Assembly (NCBI GenBank): GCA_938020565.1
Contig: CALIHP010000012.1
Location: 9,111-73,110 of the forward strand
Direction: 5' to 3'
Source of the DNA: an uncultured Anaerolineaceae bacterium
Lineage (GTDB): Bacteria; Chloroflexota; Anaerolineae; Anaerolineales; Anaerolineaceae
Length of the DNA: 64,000 nt
The notes beneath the pieces were generated by a model. It made no database searches. It saw nothing but the letters and a program-made list of their open reading frames with translations, and was not told the DNA's origin. Positions 8,463 through 18,300 of this stretch are shown here, piece after piece; within the stretch, counting starts at the first letter, position 1, and each line of letters begins with the position of its first letter. A program made the translations under genes and the position numbers.

Positions 8463-8987
8463 TTGGCCTTTACGAAATCTGAGAAAAGCGCGATGATGGA
8501 CGGGTATCGGGAGATGCTCGATCGGTGTCAGGCGATTTTCGTGCTCGAATATTCGAAGATGGATATGACCGTGATCGATCGGATCCATAAGCAGGCCCGG
8601 GAAGCGGGCGGCGAGCTGCATGTCGTCAAGAATACGCTTTTCACGAAAGTCGCGGAAGAAATCGGTTATACGATGACCAGCGATATCAACGTCGGCACGT
8701 CGTTCGTCGGGTTCGCGTTCAAGGACGCGGCTTCGTTAGCGAAAGTCATCACCGATATCGCGAAAGACGAGGCGTTTAAGATCAAAGGCGGATATCTCGA
8801 TAAGGCGTTTTTGGACGCGAAAGCGATCAAAGCGTTATCTGACCTGCCGCCGCTTCCGGTTATGCGCGCGAAGCTGCTCGGGACGATCCTGGCGCCTGCG
8901 TCGAAGCTCGTTCGGACGATTAACGAGCCGGCGCGTTCGCTCGCCGCGGTTGTTCAGGCGCATGTCAAAGCGGAAGCTCCCGCTTAG
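8463..8987 (+). CDS. rplJ: 50S ribosomal protein L10
   Basis: 174 residues. L10 anchors the L12 dimers to the ribosome and feeds back on its own leader. The N-terminal rRNA-binding domain has the typical EYSKMDMTVIDRIHKQAR and VVKNTLFTKVAEE, and the C-terminal helix that binds L12 ends in VVQAHVKAEA. The start codon is TTG (8463), supported by a very strong AAGGAGGAATT ribosome site and by exact family alignment of the N-terminus. Translation is coupled to rplL, 125 bases downstream. Confidence 0.97.
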   Translation: MAFTKSEKSAMMDGYREMLDRCQAIFVLEYSKMDMTVIDRIHKQAREAGGELHVVKNTLFTKVAEEIGYTMTSDINVGTSFVGFAFKDAASLAKVITDIAKDEAFKIKGGYLDKAFLDAKAIKALSDLPPLPVMRAKLLGTILAPASKLVRTINEPARSLAAVVQAHVKAEAPA

Positions 8988-9111
8988 CCGCCGGACTTAG
9001 GGATAAATTGCCTCCCGTTCCGTGAAAAGCGGGCGCGGGAGAAGGATCGGCGGACGGACCCGTCCGCCAACGATCGAATCAAGAAAACGAAAAAAGCAGG
9101 AGTTTTTTATC

Positions 9112-9498
9112 ATGGCTGATATCGCTAAATTAGTTGAAGACCTGAGCGCGCTGAGCGTTCTTGAAGCTGCCGATCTGGTCAAGGCGCTGGAAGAAAAATG
9201 GGGCGTTTCCGCCGCCGCGCCGGTCGCCGCCGTCGCCGTCGCGGGCCCGGCCGAAGCTGCCGCCCCGGTTGAAGAAGCGACCGAATTCGACGTCATTATC
9301 AAGGACGCCGGCCCGAAGAAGATCGACACGATTAAAGTCGTCCGCGCGCTGACGAGCCTTGGTCTCGTCGAAGCCAAGCAGATGGCCGAGACCGCCGGGT
9401 CGAAGGTCCTGACCGCCGTCAGCAAAGACGCGGCCGCCGACGCAAAGAAGAAGCTCGAAGACGCCGGCGCCTCTGTCGACGTTGTCCCCGCCGCGTAA
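9112..9498 (+). CDS. rplL: 50S ribosomal protein L7/L12
   Basis: 128 residues. L12 dimers on the stalk recruit translational GTPases. There is an N-terminal dimerisation helix (LVEDLSALSVLEAADLVKAL), an Ala/Pro/Val-rich hinge at about 39-57, and the C-terminal domain from EFDVIIKDAG with IDTIKVVRALTSLGLVEAKQ. The frame is open 30 codons upstream, but ATG 9112 follows GCAGGAG and matches the family start. In most bacteria rpoB follows; here a strong terminator follows and rpoBC are absent from the window. Confidence 0.97.
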   Translation: MADIAKLVEDLSALSVLEAADLVKALEEKWGVSAAAPVAAVAVAGPAEAAAPVEEATEFDVIIKDAGPKKIDTIKVVRALTSLGLVEAKQMAETAGSKVLTAVSKDAAADAKKKLEDAGASVDVVPAA

Positions 9499-9526
9499 GT
9501 CCCGCGTCAGGGTTTTGAAAAGAAGG

Positions 9527-9561
9527 CCGTTCGCCTGTTCCACAGCGCGAGCGGTTTTTTT
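9527..9561 (+). terminator. Terminator of the ribosomal protein operon
   Basis: CCGTTCGC (9527-9534) pairs with GCGAGCGG (9547-9554) through eight pairs including one wobble, followed by seven T residues. A classic intrinsic terminator. Confidence 0.85.
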
Positions 9562-9603
9562 ATGGACGAACCGGATCGGGCGAAAACCGTTTACAATTGG
9601 CTT

Positions 9604-10083
9604 ATGAGAGATACGAAGATGAGCGTGATGACGGTCCGGCGGAGTTCGGTTTTCCCGGCTCCCGCGGAGGAAATTTTCCGCCGGCTTCAGCGGCTGGATA
9701 CGCTGCAGTATATTGCGTCCCCCCTGGCGGCCTTCTCGCCGACCGGGGAGACGCCGTCGGACGGTGAGCTGCGCTGGGAGGCTGGAAAGACGTTCGCTTT
9801 CAGGCTGCGCCTGTTCGGGGTCATCCCGCTGGGGGACCATGTGATCCGCGTTCTTGAATTCAGCGACCGTCCTTACGCGATCTTTACGCGAGAAGCGAAC
9901 CCTTTCGTCCCGATTTGGAACCACAGGATCGAGCTTTCCGAGCTGGACGCGGATCGGACGCGGTACACGGACGACGTCGAAATCGGCGCCGGCTGGAAAA
10001 CGCCGCTGGTCTGGCTCTGGGCGTGGTTCTTCTATGGCCACCGTCAGCGGAAATGGCTCCGTATTCTGGCGCGGGAGCGTTAA
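9604..10083 (+). CDS. SRPBCC (START-like) domain protein
   Basis: About 160 residues with the helix-grip ligand-binding fold. The N-terminus (VRRSSVFPAPAEEIFRRLQRLDTL) is the usual strand plus helix with the PAPxEEIF pattern, followed by beta strands and a long C-terminal helix with WFFYGHRQRKWLRIL. Ligand unknown. Start choice is uncertain. ATG 9604 lies six bases after a TACAAT -10-like element (9592-9597) and would be leaderless; ATG 9619 has a weak GAGA site upstream. Independent of the ribosomal operon because a terminator intervenes. Confidence 0.7.
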   Translation: MRDTKMSVMTVRRSSVFPAPAEEIFRRLQRLDTLQYIASPLAAFSPTGETPSDGELRWEAGKTFAFRLRLFGVIPLGDHVIRVLEFSDRPYAIFTREANPFVPIWNHRIELSELDADRTRYTDDVEIGAGWKTPLVWLWAWFFYGHRQRKWLRILARER

Positions 10084-10188
10084 TCGGCCTGTGGGCGGAA
10101 GGATCGCCTGCTTTTTTCATTTTTCGTGCTGCGGGGCCCGGCTTTTGAATCCCGGACTGAATTTTATGAAGATATCGAGGTGAGAACC

Positions 10189-12036
10189 ATGCAGTATTTT
10201 CCGTTTGGCATGTGGAAAAGTCCGATCGACGACCAGCGCTATATTCGCGCGAGCGGCCGTCTTCAACAGCTTCAATTCGGCCTGAACGGTTCGCTCTTGC
10301 TTACGGAGGCGAAGGACGAACGGAGCTTATATTTGTATGATGAGACCGAGGGAAAGCGCCGGCTGAACGGGGACGCCGCGGTCGGCGGGACGGTCGGATA
10401 TGGCGGCGGCGATTTCGACGCGGACGGTACCCGGATCGTATTCTGTTCCCCCGGTAAAGGGTTGTTTGTCCGTGGATACGATAAAAACCCGCCGCGCCCG
10501 CTCGTCGAGACGGCGCGTTCGCTTTCGTCGCCGGCGATCTCCCCGGACGGTCGTTTCCTGATCTATATCGAGAGCGACGGCGTTCAGGACTGGCTTTCGC
10601 TGGCGTCGTTCAGCGACGGCTTCCTTTCCAAGGCGGTCTCCGGCGCTGATTTTTACATGCAGCCGGTCTGGGGCGCGGACGGGACGCGTCTTGCCTGGGT
10701 CGAATGGGATCATCCATCCATGCCCTGGGCCGGTTCGCGCGTCATGATCGGTACGTTTAACCGGGACACGCTGAAAATCAGCGACGTTCGAACGGTCGCC
10801 GGAGGGACCGACTTCCCCGCTGACCAGCCGCGTTTTTCCCCGGATGGGCGGTATCTGAGCTATATTGTTTCGAATGGCGAATGGCAGGATATCGCGCTGT
10901 TTGAGCTGGAGACGGGCGAGCGCCGGGTCCTCGTTCATGGCGCCGGCGCCGAATTTTCACAGCCGGCCTTCGTCATGGGGATCCGGACGACCGCCTGGTT
11001 CGGGGACAGCCGCCGGCTCCTCTTCCGGCGTCAGCGCGGCGTTCGTGCGACGCTCGAGATCGTCAGCGTCCCCGACGGCGGAATCATGCGCGCGCCGGTT
11101 CCCGAACGCTACACCGGCTTCGATCAGGTTGCCGTCGACGCAGAAAGCGGCGCGATCGCCGCGATCGCCGTTTCGCCGGTCGAAGGCCCGGTCGCGCTGC
11201 GCGTCGCGGACGGGAAAACGTCAATCGTCCACCGGCTCTGTCTCGACGAGTTTCCCGAGGATTGGATTTCCGACCCGCGCGAAATCTCCTGGGAAGCGGG
11301 CGACGGGAGCCTGGTTCATGCCGTTTTTTACGCGCCGAGGAATCCGGAGTTCGGCTGGACCGGGAAGCCGCCGGCTTTCGTCATGATCCACGGCGGTCCG
11401 ACTTCAATCCGGGACCTTCGTTTCAGCGCGGAGCGGAGCTACTTTACATCGCGCGGTTACGGTTGGCTTGACGTCAATTACCGCGGATCGACCGGGTACG
11501 GTCGGACGTACCTGAACGCGCTGAACGGGGCCTGGGGAATGAAGGACGTTGAGGACGCGATCGGCGGCGCGAACTGCGCCGGGAGGCTGGGGCTGGCGGA
11601 TCGGAGCCGGATGCTGATTATCGGCGGAAGCGCGGGCGGCTATACGGTTTTGAACGCCCTTTCGCAGTACCCAGAGTCGTTTAAGGCGGGCGCGTCGTTG
11701 TTCGGCGTTACGAACCTGTACGCGATTTCGCTGGACACGCACAAGATCGAACTGCATTACAACGATTCGCTCGTCGGGACCCTTCCCGGAGACGATATCC
11801 GGTACCGCGACTGGTCCCCGGCTTTTCATGCCGGGCGGATTCAGGCGCCGCTGGCGGTTTTTCAGGGCGAGGACGACCCGGTCGTCCCGCTGGATCAGGC
11901 GCGGCGGCTCGTTCGTGGGCTGCGCTGTGCGAACGTCGTCCGCTTTTATCCGGGCGAAGGGCATGGTTTTTGCAAACCGGAAACGAATCTGGATTATATC
12001 CGGACGCTGACCGCCTTTGTTCAGGATTACCTGTAG
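10189..12036 (+). CDS. S9 family peptidase (prolyl oligopeptidase/acylaminoacyl peptidase type)
   Basis: About 615 residues. The N-terminal half is a WD/TolB-like beta propeller with repeated SPDGR(F/Y)L motifs, and the C-terminal alpha/beta-hydrolase domain starts near residue 385. The catalytic triad is visible: Ser481 in GGSAGG, Asp563 in GEDDPVVP and His592 in GEGHGF. The oxyanion segment HGGPTS lies ahead of the nucleophile. Family members cleave short peptides, often after proline or N-acyl residues. No signal peptide is seen, so it is cytoplasmic. The start at 10189 follows GAGGTGAGAACC; an upstream ATG at 10126 has no ribosome site. Weak hairpin GCCTT/AAGGC after the stop. Confidence 0.93.
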   Translation: MQYFPFGMWKSPIDDQRYIRASGRLQQLQFGLNGSLLLTEAKDERSLYLYDETEGKRRLNGDAAVGGTVGYGGGDFDADGTRIVFCSPGKGLFVRGYDKNPPRPLVETARSLSSPAISPDGRFLIYIESDGVQDWLSLASFSDGFLSKAVSGADFYMQPVWGADGTRLAWVEWDHPSMPWAGSRVMIGTFNRDTLKISDVRTVAGGTDFPADQPRFSPDGRYLSYIVSNGEWQDIALFELETGERRVLVHGAGAEFSQPAFVMGIRTTAWFGDSRRLLFRRQRGVRATLEIVSVPDGGIMRAPVPERYTGFDQVAVDAESGAIAAIAVSPVEGPVALRVADGKTSIVHRLCLDEFPEDWISDPREISWEAGDGSLVHAVFYAPRNPEFGWTGKPPAFVMIHGGPTSIRDLRFSAERSYFTSRGYGWLDVNYRGSTGYGRTYLNALNGAWGMKDVEDAIGGANCAGRLGLADRSRMLIIGGSAGGYTVLNALSQYPESFKAGASLFGVTNLYAISLDTHKIELHYNDSLVGTLPGDDIRYRDWSPAFHAGRIQAPLAVFQGEDDPVVPLDQARRLVRGLRCANVVRFYPGEGHGFCKPETNLDYIRTLTAFVQDYL

Positions 12037-12148
12037 CGATTGTCAGAAGTTTTCACGGATTGTCGGTTCCGCCTTGGAAAAGGCTTTAAAATTGGAATAA
12101 GTTAAAGAATGAAACCGTTACAAACGGAAGAAGCGTAAAGGAGTAAAA

Positions 12149-12640
12149 ATGTTATCGAAAAAAGTTGCTGCGGCTCTGAATAGCCAGGTGAATAAAGAAT
12201 TGTTCTCGGCGTATATGTACCTCGGGATGGCCAATTATCTGGAGGGCCAGGATTTCAAGGGAATGGCGTCCTGGATGAAGAAGCAGTCGGCTGAAGAAGT
12301 CGAGCACGCGGAAAAGCTCATTGCGTATCTTCAGGATTGCGGCGCGGCTGTCGAGCTGGAGGCGATCGAAAAGCCGAAGAACGAATATGAGTCGGTCGCG
12401 GGCGTTTTTGACGCCGCGCTGGATCATGAAAAGTTCGTCAGCGCGTCGATCCATGACCTCGTCTATCTGGCGCGGGAAGAAAAGGACCTGCCGACCGAGA
12501 ATTTCCTTGGCTGGTTTGTCAGCGAACAGGTTGAGGAAGAAGCCACGTTCAGCCATGTCGTCGAGCTGCTGAAGAAAATCAATAACGCCGCCGCCGGACT
12601 GATCATCCTCGATGGACAGCTGGCCGGTCGGAAAGACTGA
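12149..12640 (+). CDS. ftnA: Non-heme ferritin
   Basis: 163 residues, a four-helix ferritin that forms 24-mer iron-storage shells. Ferroxidase residues of the bacterial FtnA type are present at the usual positions: Glu17 (NKELFSAYMYLGMA), Glu50 and His53 (EEVEHAE), then the EEKDLPTE region and SEQVEEEA. There is no heme-ligand Met, so it is not a bacterioferritin. The ribosome site is AAAGGAGT. It is monocistronic with its own terminator. Together with dps this gives two iron-sequestering proteins in the window, consistent with an anaerobe exposed to oxygen. Confidence 0.96.
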   Translation: MLSKKVAAALNSQVNKELFSAYMYLGMANYLEGQDFKGMASWMKKQSAEEVEHAEKLIAYLQDCGAAVELEAIEKPKNEYESVAGVFDAALDHEKFVSASIHDLVYLAREEKDLPTENFLGWFVSEQVEEEATFSHVVELLKKINNAAAGLIILDGQLAGRKD

Positions 12641-12671
12641 TTGCAGCGTTGATGATCTGCAAATAAGAAGG

Positions 12672-12708
12672 ACGGGCTTTTTTCCTGCGTCAGGAGAGCC
12701 CGTTTTTT
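12672..12708 (+). terminator. Terminator after ferritin
   Basis: ACGGGCT (12672-12678) pairs with AGCCCGT (12697-12703), followed by six T residues. Confidence 0.85.
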
Positions 12709-12748
12709 GATGGAAGCAGATCGCGGGGCCAGGTACCGCTGACGACTG

Positions 12749-12784
12749 CGAACTAAAAGTGTTCCGCGAGGCTTTTTTAGTTCG
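12749..12784. repeat. A/T-rich inverted repeat of unknown role
   Basis: Perfect 10-base arms CGAACTAAAA and TTTTAGTTCG around a 16-base loop, between the ferritin terminator and the end of the minus-strand ATPase gene. It could serve as the ATPase terminator (the minus strand has a run of T after the stem starts) or be a remnant of a small mobile element. Confidence 0.4.
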
Positions 12785-12828
12785 TATCCTGCGTCCGCGG
12801 GATATTTGCGCGCGGGGGAGCTTCCGCG

Positions 12829-14166
12829 TTAAAATCCGATTATCCGTTCGTCCAGTAAAAAATCCTGAATCCCGACGTAGAAAATTCCTTTTTCGTCCTG
12901 CCAGGGACGGATCCGGTCCCGGACGACGACGATTTTCCTGAATGAATCGTCGATCCGGAGGAGGGAGTTGGTTTCCTGCTCCCGTTTTTCAGCTTCGTCG
13001 ATCCGCAGCGCGGATTGGATATAGGTTCGCTGGCTCCCATGGTTGACGACGAAATCGACTTCAAGCTGGCCGCGGGTTTTCTGTCCCCCGCCCGGATCGC
13101 CTGTCGCCTGGGTGCTGTATGAAACGACGCCGACGTCGACGTTATATCCGCGTCGGATCAGGTCGTTATACAGGATATTTTCCATGAGATGCGTTTCTTC
13201 CGTTTGCCGGAAGTTGAGACGCGCGTTCCGAAGCCCGATATCGGTAAAATAATATTTCAGCGGCGTGTCAAAATATTTCGCCCCTTTGATATCGTATCGT
13301 TTCGCGGCGCTGAGAAGATACGCTTCGACGAAATAGTCGAGATATCTGGCGATGGTATTGTGCGAAATGCGCAGCTTCCTTTCTGAGCGGAAGCGGTTCT
13401 CCAGCTTCGTCGGGTTAGTCAGTGAGCCGATCGCCGAGGAGACGAAATCCAGCAGGATTTCGAGCGTTTCTTTTTCGTTTCGGATATCGTTCCGTTCGAT
13501 AATGTCCCTGACGTACGTTTTGTCCATCAGGTCTTTCAGATAGCGGCTTTTTTCCTCCGCGCTTTCGAGCGATAAAAGATAAGGCATCCCTCCGTACGCG
13601 CAGTATTCGATCCAGGCTGATAACGGGTCCGAGCGGTAAGATGCGGAACGCGCTTCGCGGTAAGCTGGATAAAATTCACCGAACGATAGTGGAAAGACAT
13701 GGATTTCGTCGCCCCGGTCCCGGAACTGGGTCAGGACTTCCCGGGAGAGCATTTTCGAATTGCTCCCGGATACGTAGAGGTCGAGGTTCCTGATTTTCAT
13801 CAAGCCGAGAACCGTGTCGATAAAAGTAACTTTTTCGTTCGGGTCGTCGAGGTATGGATTCGGAACGCTTGCGCAAAGCTGGATTTCGTCGATAAAAACG
13901 TACGCCCGGTCGGTCTTTCCCGCGATTTTCTCTTTGACGAACTCGTTCAGCGCGAATGGGTTGCGATAGCGAACGCTGTCGATTTCGTCGAGCGCGATTT
14001 CGACGATCTGGTCCTCCCGTACCCCGTTCCGCAGCAGGTAATTTTTATATATATTGAAGAGCAGGTAAGATTTTCCGCAGCGCCGGATCCCGGTGATAAT
14101 CTTGACGCGGCCATTGTCCTTTTTCCGGATCAGTGCGTTCAGGTATGCGTCCCTTTTGATTTCCAT
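12829..14166 (-). CDS. AAA ATPase with DUF4143 (archaeal-type ATPase family)
   Basis: About 445 residues. The N-terminal AAA_14 domain has the Walker A variant GIRRCGKSYLL, Walker B YVFIDEIQ and the SGSNSKML sensor motif. The C-terminal DUF4143 domain has a degenerate PD-(D/E)XK-like core (EVDFVV...TYIQSAL). This family is abundant in anaerobes and varies from strain to strain; its cellular role is not established. The start at 14166 is chosen because AAAAGGAGC lies eight bases upstream; an earlier ATG at 14208 has no comparable site. The gene is monocistronic and divergent from the metallophosphatase operon. Confidence 0.9.
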   Translation of the reverse strand: MEIKRDAYLNALIRKKDNGRVKIITGIRRCGKSYLLFNIYKNYLLRNGVREDQIVEIALDEIDSVRYRNPFALNEFVKEKIAGKTDRAYVFIDEIQLCASVPNPYLDDPNEKVTFIDTVLGLMKIRNLDLYVSGSNSKMLSREVLTQFRDRGDEIHVFPLSFGEFYPAYREARSASYRSDPLSAWIEYCAYGGMPYLLSLESAEEKSRYLKDLMDKTYVRDIIERNDIRNEKETLEILLDFVSSAIGSLTNPTKLENRFRSERKLRISHNTIARYLDYFVEAYLLSAAKRYDIKGAKYFDTPLKYYFTDIGLRNARLNFRQTEETHLMENILYNDLIRRGYNVDVGVVSYSTQATGDPGGGQKTRGQLEVDFVVNHGSQRTYIQSALRIDEAEKREQETNSLLRIDDSFRKIVVVRDRIRPWQDEKGIFYVGIQDFLLDERIIGF

Positions 14167-14365
14167 GCGATCGGCTCCTTTTCTCAGTTCGTGCAATTTG
14201 CGTTCCATGGTACACTTTCAGTTCGCAGCGCGCCGCGGGCAGAGGCGTTCGGTGCAGGGCGCGGCGGTAAAGAAAGCTTAAGCTTTTCAGGCGCGCGTCC
14301 GCGGGCGGTCATGCCTGCCGGGGCGGCCTCGCCTTTTCCGGGGTTTCCGTTTAAAATTTAACCTG

Positions 14366-14424
14366 CTGTCAATATTCTGACAGGGCGGTCGGTTTTTCGC
14401 CTGAGCTGAGAACCGGGCTATAAT
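14366..14424 (+). promoter_or_regulatory. Promoter and inverted repeat upstream of the phosphatase-kinase module
   Basis: A TATAAT -10 element sits at 14419-14424 with no good -35. A perfect inverted repeat CTGTCAATATTCTGACAG occupies 14366-14383, about 35 bases upstream of the -10, a reasonable position for an activator or repressor site. The start codon of the first gene is 55 bases downstream. Confidence 0.5.
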
Positions 14425-14479
14425 GAAACTGAGGAAACGGGCGCTTTTCCTTCGTCGGATTGCGTCCGGCAAAAAATGA

Positions 14480-15307
14480 ATGGGCAAACGGCATTTGGTC
14501 TTATCGGATATCCACGAAAACAGCGGCAGCCTGCAAAGAATTTTAGCAGAAGCGCGGAAAACGAACGGGGGATATGACGATATCTGGCTTTTGGGGGATA
14601 TTTTGGGACATGCGGACCGGATCAGCGGGAGAGACGCGTTCAACTCTGACGTCCCGGCCGTGATCGCGCTGATCGAGAACGAAACGAGCGAAGCGGTCTT
14701 CGGAAATTGGGAATACTGGCTGACCCATCCGGAAGACGACCGCGTCAACCCGGCGCAGGAAAAATACCTGGACCAGCTTCAGGGTCTCCGCGCGGGGCTG
14801 AACGGAACGCTGGACCGGGTCCTGGAGAAGCTGTCGATGAAAGCGATGTCGACCGTGACGAAGGAAACGCCGGAATTTACCCTGTTCCACGGCTGTTCCT
14901 TCCGGCTTTACAGCGGCGACGGTCATACCGCGGCGCCCTGGGAAAGCTACCTGTACCCGAAAGAATTGAACCGCGTTACCCGCGGCCTTTTTGAAAACAG
15001 CGCGAATCTGACGACGGACCATTTCCTTTTTGGCCACACGCACATGCCGGGGTATTTCGTTTATTCGATGCGGACGCTGACGAATGTCTGGATGCAATTT
15101 ACCGAGAACTGGCTGGGGGTCGTTTTTCCGTACCGGAACGGCGTTCAACGGTTCGGGATCAATCCGGGAAGCGTCGGCGAACGGCGTACCGGCTTGCCGC
15201 GCACGGCGTTAATTATCGATCAGGAGCGCGCGACGTTCGAGTACGTCGCCGATCCGAAGTCGCTCTGCGGCGGGGGGAACGGCGCGCGGGCTTTTGGAGG
15301 GATATGA
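14480..15307 (+). CDS. Calcineurin-like metallophosphoesterase
   Basis: 275 residues of the binuclear metallophosphatase fold. Metal ligands are visible: Asp10 and His12 (SDIH), Asp40 (LLGDILGH), Asn76 (FGNWE), His137 (LFHGCS), and His186 and His188 (FGHTHMPG), then the late INPGSVGERR motif. The GN-W form, rather than GNHE, is seen in YfcE-like members. Substrates could be a phosphoprotein or a small phosphodiester. No signal peptide is present. It overlaps the kinase-like gene by four bases (ATGA), so the two are translationally coupled; reversal of that kinase's action is a reasonable guess but unproven. No clear ribosome site precedes ATG 14480. Confidence 0.9.
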   Translation: MGKRHLVLSDIHENSGSLQRILAEARKTNGGYDDIWLLGDILGHADRISGRDAFNSDVPAVIALIENETSEAVFGNWEYWLTHPEDDRVNPAQEKYLDQLQGLRAGLNGTLDRVLEKLSMKAMSTVTKETPEFTLFHGCSFRLYSGDGHTAAPWESYLYPKELNRVTRGLFENSANLTTDHFLFGHTHMPGYFVYSMRTLTNVWMQFTENWLGVVFPYRNGVQRFGINPGSVGERRTGLPRTALIIDQERATFEYVADPKSLCGGGNGARAFGGI

Positions 15308-18300
15308 AATCCGATAAAATCGATCCGATCGTCGCTGAGATCAGCGGCGCCCGAATTGGCGATCATTTCGTCGAGCTGACGTATACCGGCGGAAAAAGCC
15401 AGGTCAGTACCGCGTTCGCGTACGAATTCATCGCGCAGTCAAGCGGCGAGAGGTATATCCTGAAATTTTTCGACGCGAAGGACGGACTGAATAACGAAAC
15501 CAGCGTCCTGAAGCAGGTCAACCGCCTCTTCCAGACGGAATCGATCCTGGAAGCGAGCGCGGTCAAGCGGATGGGGTACATGCCGGTCCCGACGGTTGCC
15601 GCCGATACGATCGAGCTGTTCAACGACGAATTCATGCGCTCGATGGATCCGGGCGAATACAGGATTTTGCTGGAGACGGCCGCCCGCGGGCAGAGCTGCG
15701 AGCGGGAGCTTCCGCCGGGATACCTGGTGCGGCTGAAAATCGTCGTCGAGCTGGCGAAGCTGCTGCGCCTCTGCGCCCGGGCGAAGATCGCTTATGTCGA
15801 TATTAAGCCGCTGGAGCATGTTTTCTGGACGGCGGGACCGTCCGGCCGGACGGAGATTACGCTGATCGACTGGGGGAACGCGCGGACTGACGCGACGTCG
15901 ACGCAGCTCGTCGACGACATCCGCAAGTTCTGTACCTTCCTGCCGGAGCTGATTTACGGGAAAAAGATGCTCGACCTGACGAATAACGGGAAGTACGAGT
16001 ACCCGATTCAGAAGGAGAACGATCGGCGCCTGATTTCGCTGCTGGGGCAGCTGTCCTTCAATACGAATAATCCGCCGCTGACGCAGAAATACGCTCAGCT
16101 GGTCGGGGACCTGGTCGCGGGCTCGCTGAACGAAATCCGGCTCCAGACGAAGATCGTCGACGTATGGGACGATATATTGCGGATCCTTTTCGAGGCCCAG
16201 TCTTCCTTTGAGCGGGATACCTCCACGGTCTTATCCTGGGAATCGCTCCGCCGGGACGCGGAGGCGGCGTTCAGCGTCGACGCGGACGTTTTCCGGTCGC
16301 GCGATTTCGCCCGGATCTGCGCGCCGCGGCTGACGTCGCTCGCTTCGTACCGGGCGTGGCTGCTGCCGGCGATGCGCTTTATTCAGACCTGGTACGGGAA
16401 GATCGACCTGATTCCGCAGCGCGGCTTTGACGACTGCTCCGATCGGATCTTAGCGAACGATCCGACGGGGCTGAAAGACGCGTTCGCGAAGGTCTGCGAC
16501 GTTATCCGCGCGAAGTTCAACCGTATGACGCTGCGCAGCGATTTTTCGGAAACGCTGCAGGAAAGCCTGACGCTCTGCGCCGACGTGATTCAGGCGTGGG
16601 AGTTCATGAAGGAAATCGAGGAGGACACGATGTCGTCCGGCGTTTTCCAGGTCACGTTCAGCACGTCGAATTTGCGCGTGATCGACCCGCTTTTAGCCGA
16701 CGCCTACCGGAAACAGAATAAACGCAGCGCCGAGGTCACCGCGGAGCGCGCGATCGAACCGGCGCCCGCCGAACCGGGACCCGTCCCGGCGACCGAGGCG
16801 GTTATCGAAGGCGAGATCGTTCCGGTCGACCCGAAGGCGGTCGAGCCGCCGCCAGCGTTTAATCGACGCGCGGCTCAGCTCGTCGACGTGTATCGGAACC
16901 TGAAACGCTTTTCGCATCTCGCGAATGTCGATTTTTTCCGGGATTTGAACGATTTTATTACGGAGAATCAGGATTACGAGGCCGAGATCGCGGTGCGGCT
17001 GTCGCCGGTTTTCGACGGCATGCTCAGCGAGGTGGAGGCCTGGATCGACGGGATCAGCCCCGATCGCTTTATTGTCCCCGACGCGTTCCTGAACAGCGTC
17101 GACTGGCTGCAGAACCTGCCGCCGGCGGTCGAAGGACTGCGGATTTCGGCTCAGGGAATGGAGCTTTCGATTTTTGAAGCGCTTCAGGACAAGCTGTATA
17201 CCTGTCAGATTGACCTCGCGCGGGCGGGAAACGCATCGCTCGAGCTGCGTCAGAATCCGGCGCTCCGCGATTCGGTGGGGCGGATTAAAATGCTGCGGAA
17301 AAAGCTGGACAGCGAGAACATGATCCGCTTCCGCCGCCTGCTCCAGGAGCATGATTACGCCAGCGTTCAGCAGATTATCGACGATCACTATATCGAGTTC
17401 CCGGAGATGTACGAACGGCTTCGGAACGAAATGGCGTTCCAGGAGCGGAACGACGAGGACCAGCGGACGCTGGCGATTATTAATACGGTCGTCAATGACC
17501 TTTACCACAACAGCGGGAATCTTGAGACCGGGAAGCTGTTGAAAAATCAGGGGAATATCCCGTATATTTCCCAGCGTCTTTCGGACTACCGCCAGCGCAA
17601 TGCGCAGTTGATCGAAATGCAGTCCGAATTGATCAATACGAAGGAATTCGCGATGCGCGCGGCGCGTTCGATGCAGGAGGGGAAGCGCCTGTCGGCGCTG
17701 ACGATCCTGATCGCGGTCGTCATGCTGATTGTCGGGATCGTGCTGCTGGCGACGTCGATGTCGCGGAACGTCTCCCAGATGCAGATGATTTCGCAGCTCC
17801 AGCGTCAGATCAGCGAATATCAGGCGACGAACCAGGCGTTAGCGCAGCGGCAGGCTGAAGCGACGCCGATCGTCATCGTCGCGACGCCGGTCCCGACCGA
17901 GCCCCCCGCGGAGATTCAGCCCGAAGCTCCGGCCGTCGCCGCTGAGCCGGAAACGGGCGAAGGCGGGAGCGCCGAACCGCCGGCCGATCTTTCGGGCGAA
18001 AGCGTTCCCACCCCGGTCCAGACGCCGGTCGACGCCGAGGCGGAGGCGCTCCTCTCCCCTGCGGACAGGCACCTGAACGCGCTTCTCAATCAGCAGGTCC
18101 GGTTTACGCTTCCCGGAAATTTAGCTCTCTACGGCGACGCGGAGCTTGATCCGAAGCTTCAGGTCGGGACGGTTACCGACTTTGCGCAGGACGTCGGCGG
18201 CAAACTTATCGCTTATAACGAAAAGGCGGTCCATCTCGAAATTCCGTTTAATATCTATAAAGACCGCGTTTCGGCCAGCACGCAGCAGAACGTCCTGAAC

